Positions 35,713 to 48,750 are shown, numbered from the stretch's first letter. The stretch is 64,000 nucleotides of DNA from Azorinus chamasolen (GCA_963576725.1 OY755237.1:61061873-61125872); one strand, 5' to 3'. The notes: generated by a model from the letters alone, not told the origin. Numbers and translations are program-made.

Positions 35713-35979
35713 CTCTTCCGTTGGTTTATCAGCTCTATTTTTCTTTGCCTTCCTTTTATGCCTTCTTGACTTGTTTGTCTGTTTTTTCTGTGTACTGTGA
35801 CTGTCCCCCTCAGATGTGCTGTCTTTGTCCGGATCTCCAGTGTCCATTGTCTCATGTTTCTCGTCATTCTCACTTTTACCGTGGCTTTCTGGTTTGGGGT
35901 ATTGCTGAGGCTTTGTGTATGCAGTATCAGTTGTCAATTCTCCCTCATTTTTTGGGTTACCTGACTGTGCCAAAACAGA
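35713..35979 (-). CDS. cassette exon 5 (89 codons, phase 0-0)
   Basis: Acceptor ttcttcag|TCTGTTTTGG at 35979 and donor GAAGAG|gtaa at 35713. It encodes SVLAQSGNPKNEGELTTDTA, then QQYPKPES, HETMDTGDPDKDST and a Lys/Arg-rich end RRHKRKAKKNRADKPTEE. Same length as the terminal unit of the large exon. The donor keeps only +1 to +4 of the ancestral intron; +5 onward is the inverted repeat of the Harbinger-like element, so splicing here may be weakened. Reading through would add MPSLHLPCDEFKAPIHSS and stop. Confidence 0.75.
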
Positions 35980-35982
35980 CTG

Positions 35983-37240
35983 AAGAATGAATAATAATAA
36001 GAAGAAGAAAGGGAGCGAACACAATATACCCCCCTTTATTTGAGGGACATAAAAAATTAAGGAACCAATGCAAAAACAAGGTTAGAGTCAGTGACCAGAA
36101 AATGTGTTATGTGCAGATGATTGATTGCTGAGGTCGGAGGTCATGGTCAAGGTTACGCGAGAATAGTAGGTGGCAATTTGCTATCCCAATATGTATTTAC
36201 ACATCAAATGTGGCATTCCATATTCAAATGATATGCTCAAGATAGTCTTTCTATAGCTGGGGTCAGAAGTTAAGGTCTACGCCACAGTGACTTGCAAATA
36301 CAATGTGACCCTCCGTCACCCAAAGAGGTACCGACACACAAAATCCAGCATTCCTAACTATGGTCATATAGGAGCTATGCTGTGGATTAGGTTTTATATA
36401 GCTGCGGTCAGACGTATCGGTCGCGAAGAAAGGGCATTGGTATGCATCATTGTGCCTTACGGAGATGTATTCACACATAAGACATGGCATTCCTACCTCA
36501 GGTAATATATGCGGTATGTTCCGGACAATATGTTTCTATAAATGACGTCAGAAATCAATGTAAAGCTCACTATGACCTGAAAATATTACACGATAATCGA
36601 CTTACTAACTATGCCATACTCACATGTAATTTGGCCTAGTAAAAAAGGAAATATGCTTAGTGCTGAGGGGAGCTAGTTTTTGGCTGACGTCAGATATCAA
36701 GTTCAAGGTCAAAACAACCTGCGAATGGTACGCGATATCTTGCAATGGCAACATATGTTCACACACATAATCTGGCATTCCTGCCTCAATTAATATAGAA
36801 GCTATGTCGTTGGGAATGTTTCGTTATAGCTGCGGTCAGAAGGAAAGGTCAGAAAGACGGGTCAGTATCCGTCACCATTCAGGCACCAGATATAATATTC
36901 ATACTTCAAGTGATATAGGTGGTATGCCCCGGACTAAGTTTTTCTAAAGCTGAAATCAGAGGTCAAAATCAAGTTGACTATGACTTGAAAATACTACATG
37001 ACACTAAGCCATCCCAAGATCCCATACTTACATGGCATTTGGCATTCCTATCCCTAGTAAAATAGCAGATATGCTTAGTGCTGAAGGCATTGGTTTCTTA
37101 AACTGAGGTCGGAGATAAAGGACAAGGTTTCAGTGAACGGAAAATGATATGCAGCACTCTTCCATTGCAATATGTGTTTACACACAGAATTGGGCATATT
37201 TGCCTCAAGTAATATAGGTGATATGCTGTGGTGGCTGTTT
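35983..37240. repeat. intronic tandem repeats, ~120-155 bp unit
   Basis: About eight diverged units spaced 122-153 bp. Each has ctgaggtcagaggtcaaggt-, tgacctgaaaatggtacgc- and tggcattcctacctcaagta-like phrases. The open frame 36287-36505 is repeat-derived. Confidence 0.85.
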
Positions 37241-37379
37241 GTGCTGTATGTGGTGTTTCCTGCGGAGACGGTGTGAATCAGGCGGTCCTATTTTTACTTG
37301 TCCTTCACCGTTTTGGAACTCGGCGGCACGAGTATTTTTATTGTTTTCCATCTTCGAGGCTCAACTCAAATGTTCACTG

Positions 37380-38560
37380 ACAATGTTTTTGATATGATTT
37401 CTTGAATGGTTATCTGTATTTTGTTATGTTCTGTGATTATCATATGTATATTCATGTGTTATACTGTTATTTTTCTCAATCTGTTGACCAGTATGTTTTA
37501 TATTCTAAACTTGAAATTGTTTGTTCAAGTATGTCTATTAATTGTTATTTGTGTTCAGTTTTGAAATATTGGCTTAAAATTGCTGCTTTATAAAAAATCT
37601 AAGACCTACATGGAGCTCTTTTTCGAAAAAGCACAAATTTGTTCTGGTCAGTTACTTTTGAAGCATTTTCAAACCTGAACAAGTGTCAGGAAATTGAAAA
37701 GGATAAAATTAAACAATATCCCCTATTTTACAATGAACATATTTTGATTGTGCAGAAGAGTGTATTTTCAAATAAAACATGGTACAATGCAGGGATGAAT
37801 TGTATTGGATATATTTTTAATGTTCAAAATTCTATAATTAGCCATGATGAACTGAACCAAATTTACGTATATCGTAGCATAAAATTAGCGATAAAAACTA
37901 TTTAAATCAATTAATTTAAGTACATCAGAATTAACGGATATACGACGACATTTTATTCCCACTTACATCAGCGTTCTATTCAGAGAGGAAAGAGGTTCGA
38001 AACCACAATGTATAACTTCCTAAATAAATCACCTCAGCAACCAGCATGTAAAACCCAATGGTGTACCAAAATAGATTCGTGCAAAAACTCTTCTATAACT
38101 AATTGGAGAAAGATTTTCAGTTTGCCTATATGATTCCTTTATGCAATGATTTCTGGTGAGTATTCTACACCGCATCTTAGGTACAAACTTTTTCCTGTAT
38201 AAAAAAGCTGTCGGATAATATGCTTTGTAATTTTTGTAAAACAGAACCAGAAACCATCTATTTAGGTAGTGCCGTATCAGTCAGGCCATCATAAGAGACT
38301 TTTTGACTTTTGAAGACAGCCATTTCCTTCGGATAAATACCAATGTTATAACTCTCGGTTATTTAGTCGGTGTGGACATTGTAAAAAATAACATTATTTT
38401 ATTTATTAAAATGTACCATTTTTCAATGTAGTAGTAAAGACAACATGCCTACTTTACATGGTCTAATACATGGTCTAAAGAGGTATATCTCTTATAAATA
38501 CAATATTGCGCATAATGTAGCCTTGGTAAACAACAAAAGAAAAACAATTTAAAAATAGAT
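37380..38560 (+). pseudogene. C-terminal fragment of an L1/Tx1-like LINE
   Basis: Frame 37639-37905 reads FWSVTFEAFSNLNKCQEIEK, then QYPLFYNEHILIVQKSVFSN and WYNAGMNCIGYIFNVQNSII, the pattern that follows the RT in L1/Tx1-type LINEs. Further downstream, broken frames give NWRKIFSLP, SILHRILGTNFFLYKKAVG and a Cys finger NFCKTEPETIYL (about 38110-38270). No EN or RT catalytic motifs remain. The upstream frame 37402-37593 (DQYVLYSKLEIV) probably belongs to it too. Confidence 0.65.
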
Positions 38561-38905
38561 GGGATATAGGAAAACATCTTATAACATACGAAAATATACA
38601 TAAACCTGTAGTAAATAACACGATCTTGAACACTTAAAGGTACTGGCCACATAGTTTTTTTCTCTTTTTCCTTTATTTGCAAAGTATTTCTTTTTCAGAT
38701 TTACTTTCGCTTTGTTTTGTCCGTTTTGTTTGTGTTTCCCCTTTGATATTTGAGGGTCCTGTCAATGTTTTATATTGACTCTTTTAGCAAACATTTATAA
38801 TATTCCAATGTGTATATACTATAAAATGTGATAGGTGTGTGAGGTGTAGAGAGGAATGGTTCCTACTCGACCCTAATACACCATTTGCGGGGATAATAAA
38901 CGATT
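38561..38905. other. no gene seen
   Basis: End of the LINE relic and AT-rich flank. Confidence 0.4.
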
Positions 38906-38907
38906 TT

Positions 38908-39965
38908 TATAACATAACTCGTGGCTTCAGCGTGACGTAACACTATCATTAATTTTTTGATATTCACGGGCATATATTCACTAGTGAATAACATTCGAAC
39001 GACCGAACTGTATTCATACGCGCTGTCAAAACAAAAAAACTGACGGACGGTGACCTACCTGTCAACGATTGAGTCACGATAGATGGCAAAGGACTGTTGG
39101 CACTTGCGCCTTAATTTCGATAAAATAATACAAATTGTAATCGCTGTCAGTAATTATATACAAAATGTATGCCAAAAAGACCTACCAGCTACTCTTACCC
39201 ATACAATCCATTCTACATAGAAAATGTCGCCACAACTTTGCATTTTCTTCACCGCATGTCCTTTTGTTTATGCACATTTCTACTCATAAATATATCTCGT
39301 CAATCAACAACTATAGTCATCTGAATCCAGCACCGCACAAACATATTTCAAATATGCTATACTCAACTGATCGCGAAAATCTTCCTCCTGTTCCAACACA
39401 TTTTATGCAGCAGTTCGTACTGAATATTTTGTCCATTTCAAACATTTTCACTGAACTTGAATCGAGATTTGTTTCTCGGTGGACATGTCCATGTGTATAC
39501 AACACTAATTTTTTTTGAAGGGCTTGATATATCAAAACGAAGGCACATTTCGAATCCCATTGACAGTGAGTGTCAGACGTGTTGGCGACTGTATGTGGGT
39601 CTTCATGTAAATGGCGCCCTTTACATAGACACATGTTGTGTACAATGACGTCATAATTAGACGTGTTTGTAACTATGTATGTCAAAACTGTAACTCAAAA
39701 TTTATTTTGACATGTTTCTGTATGTTTTTGTATCATAAACTATCACAGTTAAATTGAATACCAGAGAGGTCTGAATTAGGTCCTGGTTGATATGACAGTA
39801 AGTAAAATAAAAGTTGGAAAAATTGGACCTACCTTGTCCCAGTTACCTAGCGAACCTTATAGCACCTTTCATTCATCATTTCTATATGTAAGGATAATTT
39901 ATAACAACCCACGTTACTGCTGAAATATTGGCTGTAAATAACATTTGTGTGTGTGTTATGTTATA
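38908..39965. mobile_element. ~1.06-kb non-autonomous element, copy 2
   Basis: Starts TATAACATAAC and ends with its inverse GTTATGTTATA. Homologous with 28718-29720. No coding capacity. It lies in the intron between cassette exons 4 and 5. Confidence 0.7.
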
Positions 39966-39989
39966 GATCCTCTATTTTAAAAACACTTT

Positions 39990-40195
39990 GATATTCCTAC
40001 CACAAGAAACAGGAAATATGCTCCGGGCACTTTTTTATAGCTGAGGTTGAAGGTCATGGTCAAAGTGACCTGAGGATGGCACACGGCACTTTGCTATCCC
40101 AAGATGTATACATAAATTCTGGCATTCCGTCCTCAAGTAATATAGTTTAGTATACTTCAGACAGTCTTTCTATAGCTGAGCTATAGTTCTACCGT
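39990..40195. repeat. intronic tandem repeat units
   Basis: One to two units of the 120-155 bp family. 40058-40070 is GGTCAAAGTGACC, a perfect oestrogen-response-element-type palindrome. Confidence 0.7.
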
Positions 40196-40891
40196 GGCAG
40201 CGGTCAGAGTAGAATCTGCTCTGTTTCTTATATGATAACATTGGATTATTTTATGCCATGGCAATAATTTCCTTATTGGGTATTTTAATGCGAGAGTCAA
40301 ATTAGAGTTTAGCATGAGTATTGGTGGGGGTAAGGTTTGAACTGATCTAAACAGTGGTTGCATTTTCTTCCAGTTTTTGGTAGACACATTTATGCTTTTG
40401 TTTGTTTTCGTAATAGTTACAGACCGTGGCCAGAGCAATCCCATTACACACAATCCCAACCTGACTCCGTGCAATAACAATACATACAAAGTGTTTGTTT
40501 CATTTCCTTTGTTTTAATACTAACTCTTAAAGTTAATGATTGAACACAGACTTACTAGACAAAGATCTAGCTTTCTTGACCTTAAAAAGAGTTTTCTAAT
40601 TCACCAATTCAGCATTTGTAAACATCGAATTGTTTCCTACATTGATGCATGTCAATTATATATTTATTCAAAGTAAAAATAACCATTTTGTGTTTGAGTT
40701 TTTTGTTCTTACAAAGTGTTTGGTTACTTCAAACAAAATACTTATAGGAAATTGAATACTTTATACAATCACACTTAACAACATACATACCAACTGGTAT
40801 CCTATGGAAAACACAAGTATGAAAGTATGCAACAAGTAAGTACAACAATAACTTTTACAGCAAATTTACAGAATATATTCAGGATATTTAC

Positions 40892-41152
40892 CTCTTCCGT
40901 CGGGTTATCAGCTCTAACTTTCTTTGCCTCCTGTTTATGCTTTCTTGACATGTTTATCTGGTCTTTCTGTGTACTGTCACTTTCCCCCTCAAATGTGATG
41001 TCCGGATCTTCAGTGTCCATTGCCTCGTGTGTCTCGTCATTCTCAGTTTGAGCTGGGTTTTCTGGTTTAGGGTCTTGCTGCGAATTTTCACATGGATGAT
41101 CAGTTGTCACTGCACCTTCATTTTTTGACTTATATGACTGTGTCAAACTAGG
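40892..41152 (-). CDS. cassette exon 4 (87 codons, phase 0-0)
   Basis: Acceptor ttcttcagc-type (cag|CCTAGTTTGAC at 41152), donor GAAGAG|gtaaatat at 40892. It encodes PSLTQSYKSKNEGAVTTDHP, QQDPKPENPAQTEN, EAMDTEDPDITFEGESDST and a basic end KHKQEAKKVRADNPTEE. Very close to the exon at 48751-49011, its partner in the large duplication. Confidence 0.8.
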
Positions 41153-41199
41153 CTGAAGAAAGAATAATAATGATAAGAAGAACAAGAAGAAACGGATCG

Positions 41200-42320
41200 A
41201 ACACAATATGTCCCCCACTTTGTTTTGGGGACATAATATCCCAAGATATATTTACATGTACACATCAAATTTGGCATTTCGTCCTCAAGTAATATGTTCC
41301 AGACAGTCATTCTATAGCAAAAGTCAGAAATTAAAGTCAACGTCACATTGACTTGCAAGTAACATGTTCACCTCCACCACCCAAAGATGTACTAGCACGC
41401 CAATTCCAGCATTCCCAAATATAGAAGCTATGCTGTGAATAACGTTTTCTTCAGCTAGGGTCAGACGTCGATGACATGAAGAACGAAAAATGGTATGCAT
41501 CATTGTGCCATTCCAAGATGTATTCACACACAAAATAGGACATTCGTACTTCAGGCAACATAGTATGCTCCGGACTACGTTTCTTCTATAACTGAAGTCA
41601 GAGATTAAGGTCAATGTCACTATGACCTGAAATACTACACGAAACTTCGACCAACTAACGATGCCGTACTCACATGAAATTTGGCATTACTACCCGAAGT
41701 AAAATAGGAGATATGCCGAGTACTGAGGGGACGGTTGTTTTCAGCTGAGGTCAGATATCAAGGTGAATGTCACAATTACCTGAGAATGGTACGCAATATG
41801 TAAAATATCTAAAAAAAAGTATCTGTCGCCATTCACACACCAAATATGGTATTTATATCTCAGGTAATAAAGGTGGTATGCTCCGGACGAAGTTTATCTA
41901 TAGCTGAGATCAGAGGTCAAAGTCAAGTTCACTATAACCTGAAAATACTACTGTAATTACCGACGTACTGTTAAAACGACGTGAAACCCGATAAAAACCA
42001 AGTCAAGCCTAGTTTAATAGGTGATATTCTAAGTGTTGAGGACAATGCGTTTTTCATTTGAGGTCTGAGATCAAGGTCAAGGTTACAGTGACCTGAAAAT
42101 GGTATGCAAAACTCTATTGTAAAACGTTTACACGCAGAATTGGGAGTTCCTACCTGAAGTAATGTAGGAGATACACTGTGGAAAGGGTATTTCTATAGCT
42201 CAAAATAGAGCTCTGTAGACAAGGTCACTGTGACCTGAAAACAGTGACAACCGCCATCCTAAGATGTTCTCACACATTCATTAGATTGCCCTTGTGATAT
42301 AAAATAAACAGTTTCTGTCG
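41200..42320. repeat. intronic tandem repeats
   Basis: Same family as 35983-37240. 42222-42236 is the perfect palindrome AGGTCACTGTGACCT. Colinear with 49080-50170. Confidence 0.85.
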
Positions 42321-42639
42321 ATATTTACAACTTTCAGTTGTACACCAAAATATTACTGCCCTATTTCAAACAGCTATGATACTAAAATACAACATGAAAA
42401 AATACTGTGACATTGGCATATCAAACTAACTAAAGCATAGACCTCTTCAGCATTTATTCAGTCGGGTTCCTTGTAATATACTTGTTAGCTTATAAACAAA
42501 TGATTAATGCAAGGTTTTTGGCATTTTTAAAAAGTTGCAGATAGAGATTATCACTATAATAAGTATTGTTCTGAAATTAATTTGAAGTTAAATTAGGTTT
42601 GAAAGAAATATATGGTTATTCTCAGCGTTATTTACTCTG

Positions 42640-42835
42640 GTCCTTCGGGATCATCAATTTCAGTGCTTTTAGTTTTGAAAATTGAACACCGCTTACGCCC
42701 GTGCTAGGGGCGTGAGCAGTGTTGCACTATTAATTATTTTTTATGAACATACTCAATAAAACGAACACTGCAATTTTATCTTTTTGCATTGCTGTTTTTG
42801 ATTCCGAGGGATCTCATCTTATCAGCGTTTAAACA
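42640..42835 (-). repeat. RT-family leader module
   Basis: Inverse orientation: gtccttcgggatcatcaatt, cgtgctaggggcgtgagcag, ctcaataaaacg. Matched in duplication copy 2 at 50480-50690, so the insertion predates the duplication. Confidence 0.65.
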
Positions 42836-43379
42836 ATTGATATAGTTTTCTAGCTCTTAAAATGCCAAAAGGTGCGCCGTTTTCTAAGGATTAAACATTG
42901 TTCAGATACCTTTAATATATTGGTATATACCTCATGGGAATATGGGTTGTAAACTGAAACACATATGTACAACTGGTTTTGGTGCTGATTGACTGATATC
43001 AAATATGTAAGGAAAATAAATTTAGGCAATCGAAATGTGATTCTAAACACTTTAAAAAACTGTCTGTTCCATAAAAACATTGTTTTAACTTTTAAAACAT
43101 ACAAGACATAGATACGAGTTTTCCTGTAGTAGCTGTTTGATTAGGGTCTGCTCTCTTTGCTTATATTTTAACATTGGATTATATTATACCATGGCAATAA
43201 GATTCAATTGGGATATTTTAATGCAGGAATAAAATTTAAAACTCATATTGTCTTGCGTGAATGTTGATGAAGATAATATTAGAACTATTCTAAACTGTGG
43301 TTGAATTTGCTGATATGTTAACGTTAAATTGAGAATGTTACGCGAAACTGTGCCATGGCAACATGTGTTCACCCAGAAT

Positions 43380-44085
43380 TTAGCATTCCAATTTCAAATA
43401 ATATAGGGATATGCTGTGAACAAGGGTTTTCTATAGCTGAAGTTTGAATTCATGGTTTTGAAGACACCACCGGTACTGCGGCTGCATTTTTGCGCCATAT
43501 GTTAGCAATGCTCAATATTGTAGGCCAATGACTCAATGACCAGGGGAGTAAATGTACAGTCGGCTGAGCGGTCATTCGGACTGAAAGTAGACTACAACTA
43601 GGTACTTTTGTTTAGCATTCCTACCGCAAGTAATATAGGCGGTATTCACCTAATAAAGTTTTTCTATAACTGAAATCATAGGTCAACGTCAATTTCACTA
43701 TGACCTGAAAATACTACATGACACTCATCCATCCCAAGATCCCATACTCACATGAAATTCGGCATTCCTTCCCATTGTAATATAGGAGATATGCTAAGTG
43801 CTAAGGACAAGATGTTTTAGCTGAGGTCAGTGACGAAGATGGCAATGGTGTTAAAATGGGTTGCAACAATCTGCAATTGCATTCTGTGTTCACACACAAA
43901 GGTCGCCATTCTTACCGCAAGTAATGTAGGAGATACACTGTGGACAGGGTTTTACTATAGCTCAATATAGTGCTCTGTAGTCAAGGTCATAGTGCCCTGA
44001 AAACAGTATGTGACAATCCGCCATCTGAAGATGTTTTCACACATTCATAAAAATGCACTTTGATATAAAATAAACATTTTTCGTC
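43380..44085. repeat. intronic tandem repeats
   Basis: Same 120-155 bp family; the later part is colinear with 52500-53000. Confidence 0.75.
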
Positions 44086-44145
44086 GATAATTTTAAAATG
44101 TTGCAGTATACCAACATATCACTGTCCTATTTCATACAGCTAAGG

Positions 44146-44490
44146 CATCGAATATGGAAAAATAGTCAAACAGGGAAAGCCACATATGAAATGACACTGC
44201 ACCAAACACCATCAAACAAGAAACGGTATGAAAAGACAACACATAACAGGACGCATATCAAGACGAAAAACATTAAACATTAAGCATATTAAACAACAAA
44301 GTTGACCATAGGCTGAAAGCAGGTGTACCGCCTTGGAACGGTCAGTAACCAAAATAAGCTACTGGGGGACTTAAACCTGATTTACGGGTACCCAACCTCG
44401 TCCTTATCCCAATTTCACCAAAGTCAAATGTAAATAAAATTCCCCCTCCAGACAACTTCACAACATGAATAACGATGTCTGCCATGAACC
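44146..44490 (-). repeat. 3' module, subfamily 2, copy 2
   Basis: Matches 32936-33300. The hairpin reads (minus) cccccagtagcttattttgg then ttactgaccg, keeping a stem that differs in sequence from the other subfamilies. Absent from duplication copy 2, so it inserted after the duplication or was lost there. Confidence 0.65.
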
Positions 44491-44564
44491 ACCTGAATGG
44501 TATTAGTACCTACATTCATACATTGAATCAGTTAATAAAAAGTTATTTGCCCGACATGAAAATA

Positions 44565-45480
44565 TAAAAAAGAGAGTAACTCCAAAAATATTAATGCTAG
44601 AGTTATTGCCCTTGTGCATGACACTACACCTCATCATGCCTGTTCCATACGAGAAGTTTCAAATCAACTGAACTAGTACATAAAGAGTTATTAACTGGAC
44701 AGGAAAATATGAAAAGGTGAATAACTCCAAAAATATAGATGCTAGAGCTATGGCCCTTGTGCATGACACTACCCCTCATCATGCTTGTTCCATATGTGAA
44801 GTTTCAAATCAATTGAACCTGTAGATAAAGAGTTTTTGTTTTCTTTGTGTTGATTTACGTCCGTTTCTGCTCACTATGGGCTAATTGGACGCCCCAGAGA
44901 GGGGGAGAGGATACACAGAAACCCGGGCGCGATGCCCAGATAAAGAGTTTTTGTCCGGGCAAAAGAATATGAAAAAGGGGAATAACTCCAATAATATTAA
45001 TGCTAGAGCTATTACCCTTGTGCATGACACTACTCCTCATCATATTTCTTCAATGAGTGAAGTTATATTTGGCCTAACTTTGTAGGAGATATGGCCCGGA
45101 CATATGAACATATGAAAAAGGAAAATAACTCCATAAATATTGATGCTAGAGTTGTGGCCCTTGTGCATGACACTACCCCTCATCATGGTTGTTCCATGTG
45201 TGAAGTTTCAAATCAATTGAACCAGTAGATAAAGGTTTATTGTCCGGACAAAAAGAATATGTAAAAGGGGAATAACTCCACTATATTGATGCTAGAGTTA
45301 TGGCCCTTGTGCATGACACTACCCCTCATCATGCTTCTTCAATATGTGAAGTTATCATGAATTTGGCATATTTTTGTAGGAGATGTGGCCCGGACACGAA
45401 GGATGACAGACGGACGAACAGACGGCCGGACGGACGGACAGACAGAATAGAGCAAACCTACAGACCCCCAAACATGACAT
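44565..45480. repeat. tandem array, ~145-bp unit, ~6 units
   Basis: Units recur at about 143-145 bp (aataactccaaaaatat, gcccttgtgcatgacactac, cctcatcatg). The array ends in a gacagacggacgaacagacg-rich tail near 45405-45450. It is interrupted by a 98-bp insertion at 44840-44937. Confidence 0.85.
44840..44937 (-). mobile_element. short SINE-like retroinsertion with 17-bp target duplication
   Basis: A 98-bp insert sits between perfect 17-bp direct repeats agataaagagtttttgt (44823-44839 and 44938-44954) within a tandem unit whose other copies give the empty site. On the minus strand it starts gggcatcgcgcccgggtttc and ends in an A-rich tail (cacaaagaaaa). This is a LINE-type retrotransposition signature. 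No tRNA A/B boxes were recognised, so the source is unknown. Confidence 0.8.
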
Positions 45481-46442
45481 CGTAGACATGTACTCGTTGA
45501 CTATTCAGAGGTCAGTTTATCTGTGGAGAAGTCATTTGGACATCGACAGAACTGGCAAAAGAACAGTATCTACAAAACACATATAGCTTTGTCTTCTTCA
45601 GTATCTATTCAATCGGTTTTCTTATAATATACTTCTCAGCATATTAACAAATGATTAATGTAATGTTTTTGGTATTTTTACAATAAAGCTGCATATCTAG
45701 ACTATTACTATAATGAGCGTTGTTTTCGTAAATCGCTTTAAAGTTAAACTGCGCTTGAGAGAACATATGTGTTTTAAAACAAAACTGACAAAGTTTCAAT
45801 GTTTTAAAATGTCAAAAGGTAGCTGTTCAGTTACCTTAAATATATTGATATATATATCTCATGGGAAAATGGGTGGTAAGCATAAATAAACATGTGTATA
45901 ACTGGGTTTGGAGATGATTGATTTAAATCAATTATGTGCAGAAAATAAATTTAGGCAATCAAAATGTGATTCTAATCAATTGATTTAAGTTTTGTTCCAT
46001 AAAACACATGTCTTGCCTTTGCAAACATAAACATAGATTAGACAGGTATCGTGTAGTAGCTGTCTGATTAGGGTCAGCTTTGTTTATCTTTATATTCGAT
46101 TACCATGGCAATTACTAGAAAACTGCTAGCTTCCTTGAACTAAACAAGAGTGGTCTAGTTCACAATATCAGCATTTATCAACATGAAAATGTTTCCATAC
46201 ATGTATTCATTTTTCAATATTTTTAGTTCAGTATATAAAGTTGTTTCTTTTGTTTTAGAGTGATTGTTTTTTGTTCTTACAAAGCGTTTGGTTACTTCAA
46301 ACAAAATACTGATAGGAAATGGAATACTTGATGCAAACTCACTAAACATCATGACGACCAACTGGTATTGAAAATACAAATGTGCAACAAGAATACACAT
46401 AACTTTAAAAGTATACTTATAGAATATTTACAGAATAGTTAC

Positions 46443-46685
46443 CTCTTCTGTTGTTTTATCAGCTGTTTTTTGCATTCTTGGCTTGTTTGTCTGATCTTTC
46501 TGTGTACTTTCCAACTCTAATGTGCTGTCTTTGTCCGGATCTTCAGTGTCCATTGTATCATGTTTACCGACATTCTCACTTCGAGCTGGGCTTTCTGGTT
46601 GTGGGTCTTGCTGAGACATTGTTATTAGATTATCAGTTATCTCTTTTGTCTCATTTTTTGAGTTGCCTGACAGTATCACAACCGG
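46443..46685 (-). CDS. cassette exon 3 (81 codons, phase 0-0)
   Basis: Acceptor tttatttcag|CCGGTTGTG at 46685, donor GAAGAG|gtaactat at 46443. It encodes PVVILSGNSKNETKEITDNL, QQDPQPESPARSEN, DTMDTEDPDKDSTLELEST and a shortened basic end KPRMQKTADKTTEE. Closest to the exon at 53911-54150. Confidence 0.8.
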
Positions 46686-46837
46686 CTGAAATAAACAATA
46701 AAAATAATCATAAGAAGAAACATGTAGCAAACACAATATACCCCCCTTCGTTTAAGTGACATAATAATGAAAAAAAAGATGCGAAAAGGCCGAGGTTACT
46801 ATGAACAACAAGTGGCATGAGGCGATCCACCATGGCT

Positions 46838-46888
46838 AGATGTACACACACACACGCGCACGCACTCACGCACGCACTCACGCACTCA

Positions 46889-46920
<32 letters not shown>

Positions 46921-46925
46921 CCAAA
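46838..46925. repeat. (CACG)n/(CA)n microsatellite
   Basis: cacgcacgcact and cacaca runs. Duplication copy 2 has only a short remnant near 54308-54325. Confidence 0.9.
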
Positions 46926-47620
46926 TTTGGTATTCCTGCCTCGAGAAACAGGATATCAGCTCGGATACGATTTTTTCTATAGCTTAGGTAGGAGGTCATG
47001 GTCAAAGTAATATGAGAATGGTACGCTGCTTTTTCCTATCCGAAGATGTATTCACACGTCAACTATGGCATTCCGTCCTCAAGTAATATATGAGGTATTC
47101 TCTAGAAAGTTTTCTATAACTGAGGTCAGGTCAAGGTCAAAGTCACAGTGCCCTGAAAATAAAATTTGAACCTCTGTCATCCCGAGTTTTACTGACCCAC
47201 CAGTCTGGTATTCCCAACGGAAGTAACATAGGAGATATGCTGTGGACATGTTTTCGTTAGCTGAGGTAAGAAGTAAAGGTAATGGAGACCTGAAAATGGT
47301 ATGCATCACAGCTCAATCCAAAGATGTATTCACGCATAAAATTTGTCATTCCTACAAAATGAATGCCAAATACCTATAAAAAGGCGGTATGCTCCAGACA
47401 AAGGTTTCGTCATAGTCAATATCAATGTTAATATGACCTGCTTTACACCCGACCATCTCAAGATCCCATACTCGCATGGAATTTGGCATTCCTACCCCTA
47501 GTAAAATAGGATACATGCTGAGTGCTTAGGACAAGGTGTGTGTTTAGCTGATGTCAGAGATCAAGGACAGTGTCACAGTGACCAAAGCATCGCACGTGAT
47601 CCTTTCATGGCATGAGGTAT
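46926..47620. repeat. intronic tandem repeats
   Basis: Same 120-155 bp family; colinear with 54320-54975. Confidence 0.8.
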
Positions 47621-48750
47621 AAAACAAATGATTAATACGGCATTTAGGTATTTTTAAAAACAAACATTGCATAAAGATATTATCACTATAATGAACGTTA
47701 TATTCTAAAATCACTTTGAAGTCAAACTGGACTTGAGTGAACCTAAGTAGTTTAAAAATACGTATTTTCCGTCTCTTAAAAGGTCCGCCGTTTATAAATG
47801 CATTCAGATATCTCTCAATATTTTGATATATACTTTATGGGAAAAATGGGTTGTAAGAAATGGAAAACATATGCACAACATTATTTGTTGCTGATTGATT
47901 GATATAAAAACATATGCAGAAAATAAATAAGGGAATTAAATGTGATCCTAATCAAATGATTTAACTCTCCGCTCCTGCACTCAATAAAACGCATTGTTTT
48001 GCCTTTGGAAACATAAAAGACACAAATAAGACAGTTCTCATGTAGCAGCTGTCGGATTAGGATCTGCTCTGTTTGCTGATATGTTAACGTTGGATTATCT
48101 TATGCCATGGCAATACTTTCCGTATTAGATACTAGCAGGAATCAAATGCAGGAATCAAAGTTAATCAAATTTAGAATTGATGGAGTTAAGCATGGGTATT
48201 GATGACTGTGGTTGAATTTTCCTTCTAGTTTTGACATAGTTATGTTTTTGTTTTCATAAAAGTGACATAGATCTAGACCACAGCAATTCCATCACACAAT
48301 CCCAACCTGACCTCCATGCAATATCAATACACACAAAGTGTTGTTGCCATTCCCTTGTTTTAAAACTAACTCTTAAAGTTAATGATTGAACACATACTTA
48401 TTAGACAAAGATCTAGCTTCCTTGACCTTAACAAGAGTTTTCTAATTCACCAATTCAGCATTTGTAAACATCAAATTGCTTCCTACATTGATTCATGTCA
48501 ATTATATATTTATTCAAAGTAAAATTAACCATTTTGATTTTGAGTTTTTTTGTTCTTACAAAGTGCTTGGTTACTTCAACCAAAATACTTATAGGAAATT
48601 GAATACTTTATACAATCACACTTAACAACATACATACCAACTGGTATTCTGTTGAAAACACAAGTATGCAAGTATGCAACAAGTAAGTACAATAACTGTA
48701 AGTACAATAACTGTTACAGTATATTTACGGAATATATTCAGGATAGTTAC

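Larger units (their letters stand above)
40200..47930. repeat. large tandem duplication, copy 1
   Basis: Carries cassette exons 4 (40892) and 3 (46443). Colinear with 48050-55276: the intronic blocks, repeat units and exon types occur in the same order. It differs by the insertion of 44143-45590 here and of an RT element (51322-52480) in copy 2. Confidence 0.75.
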
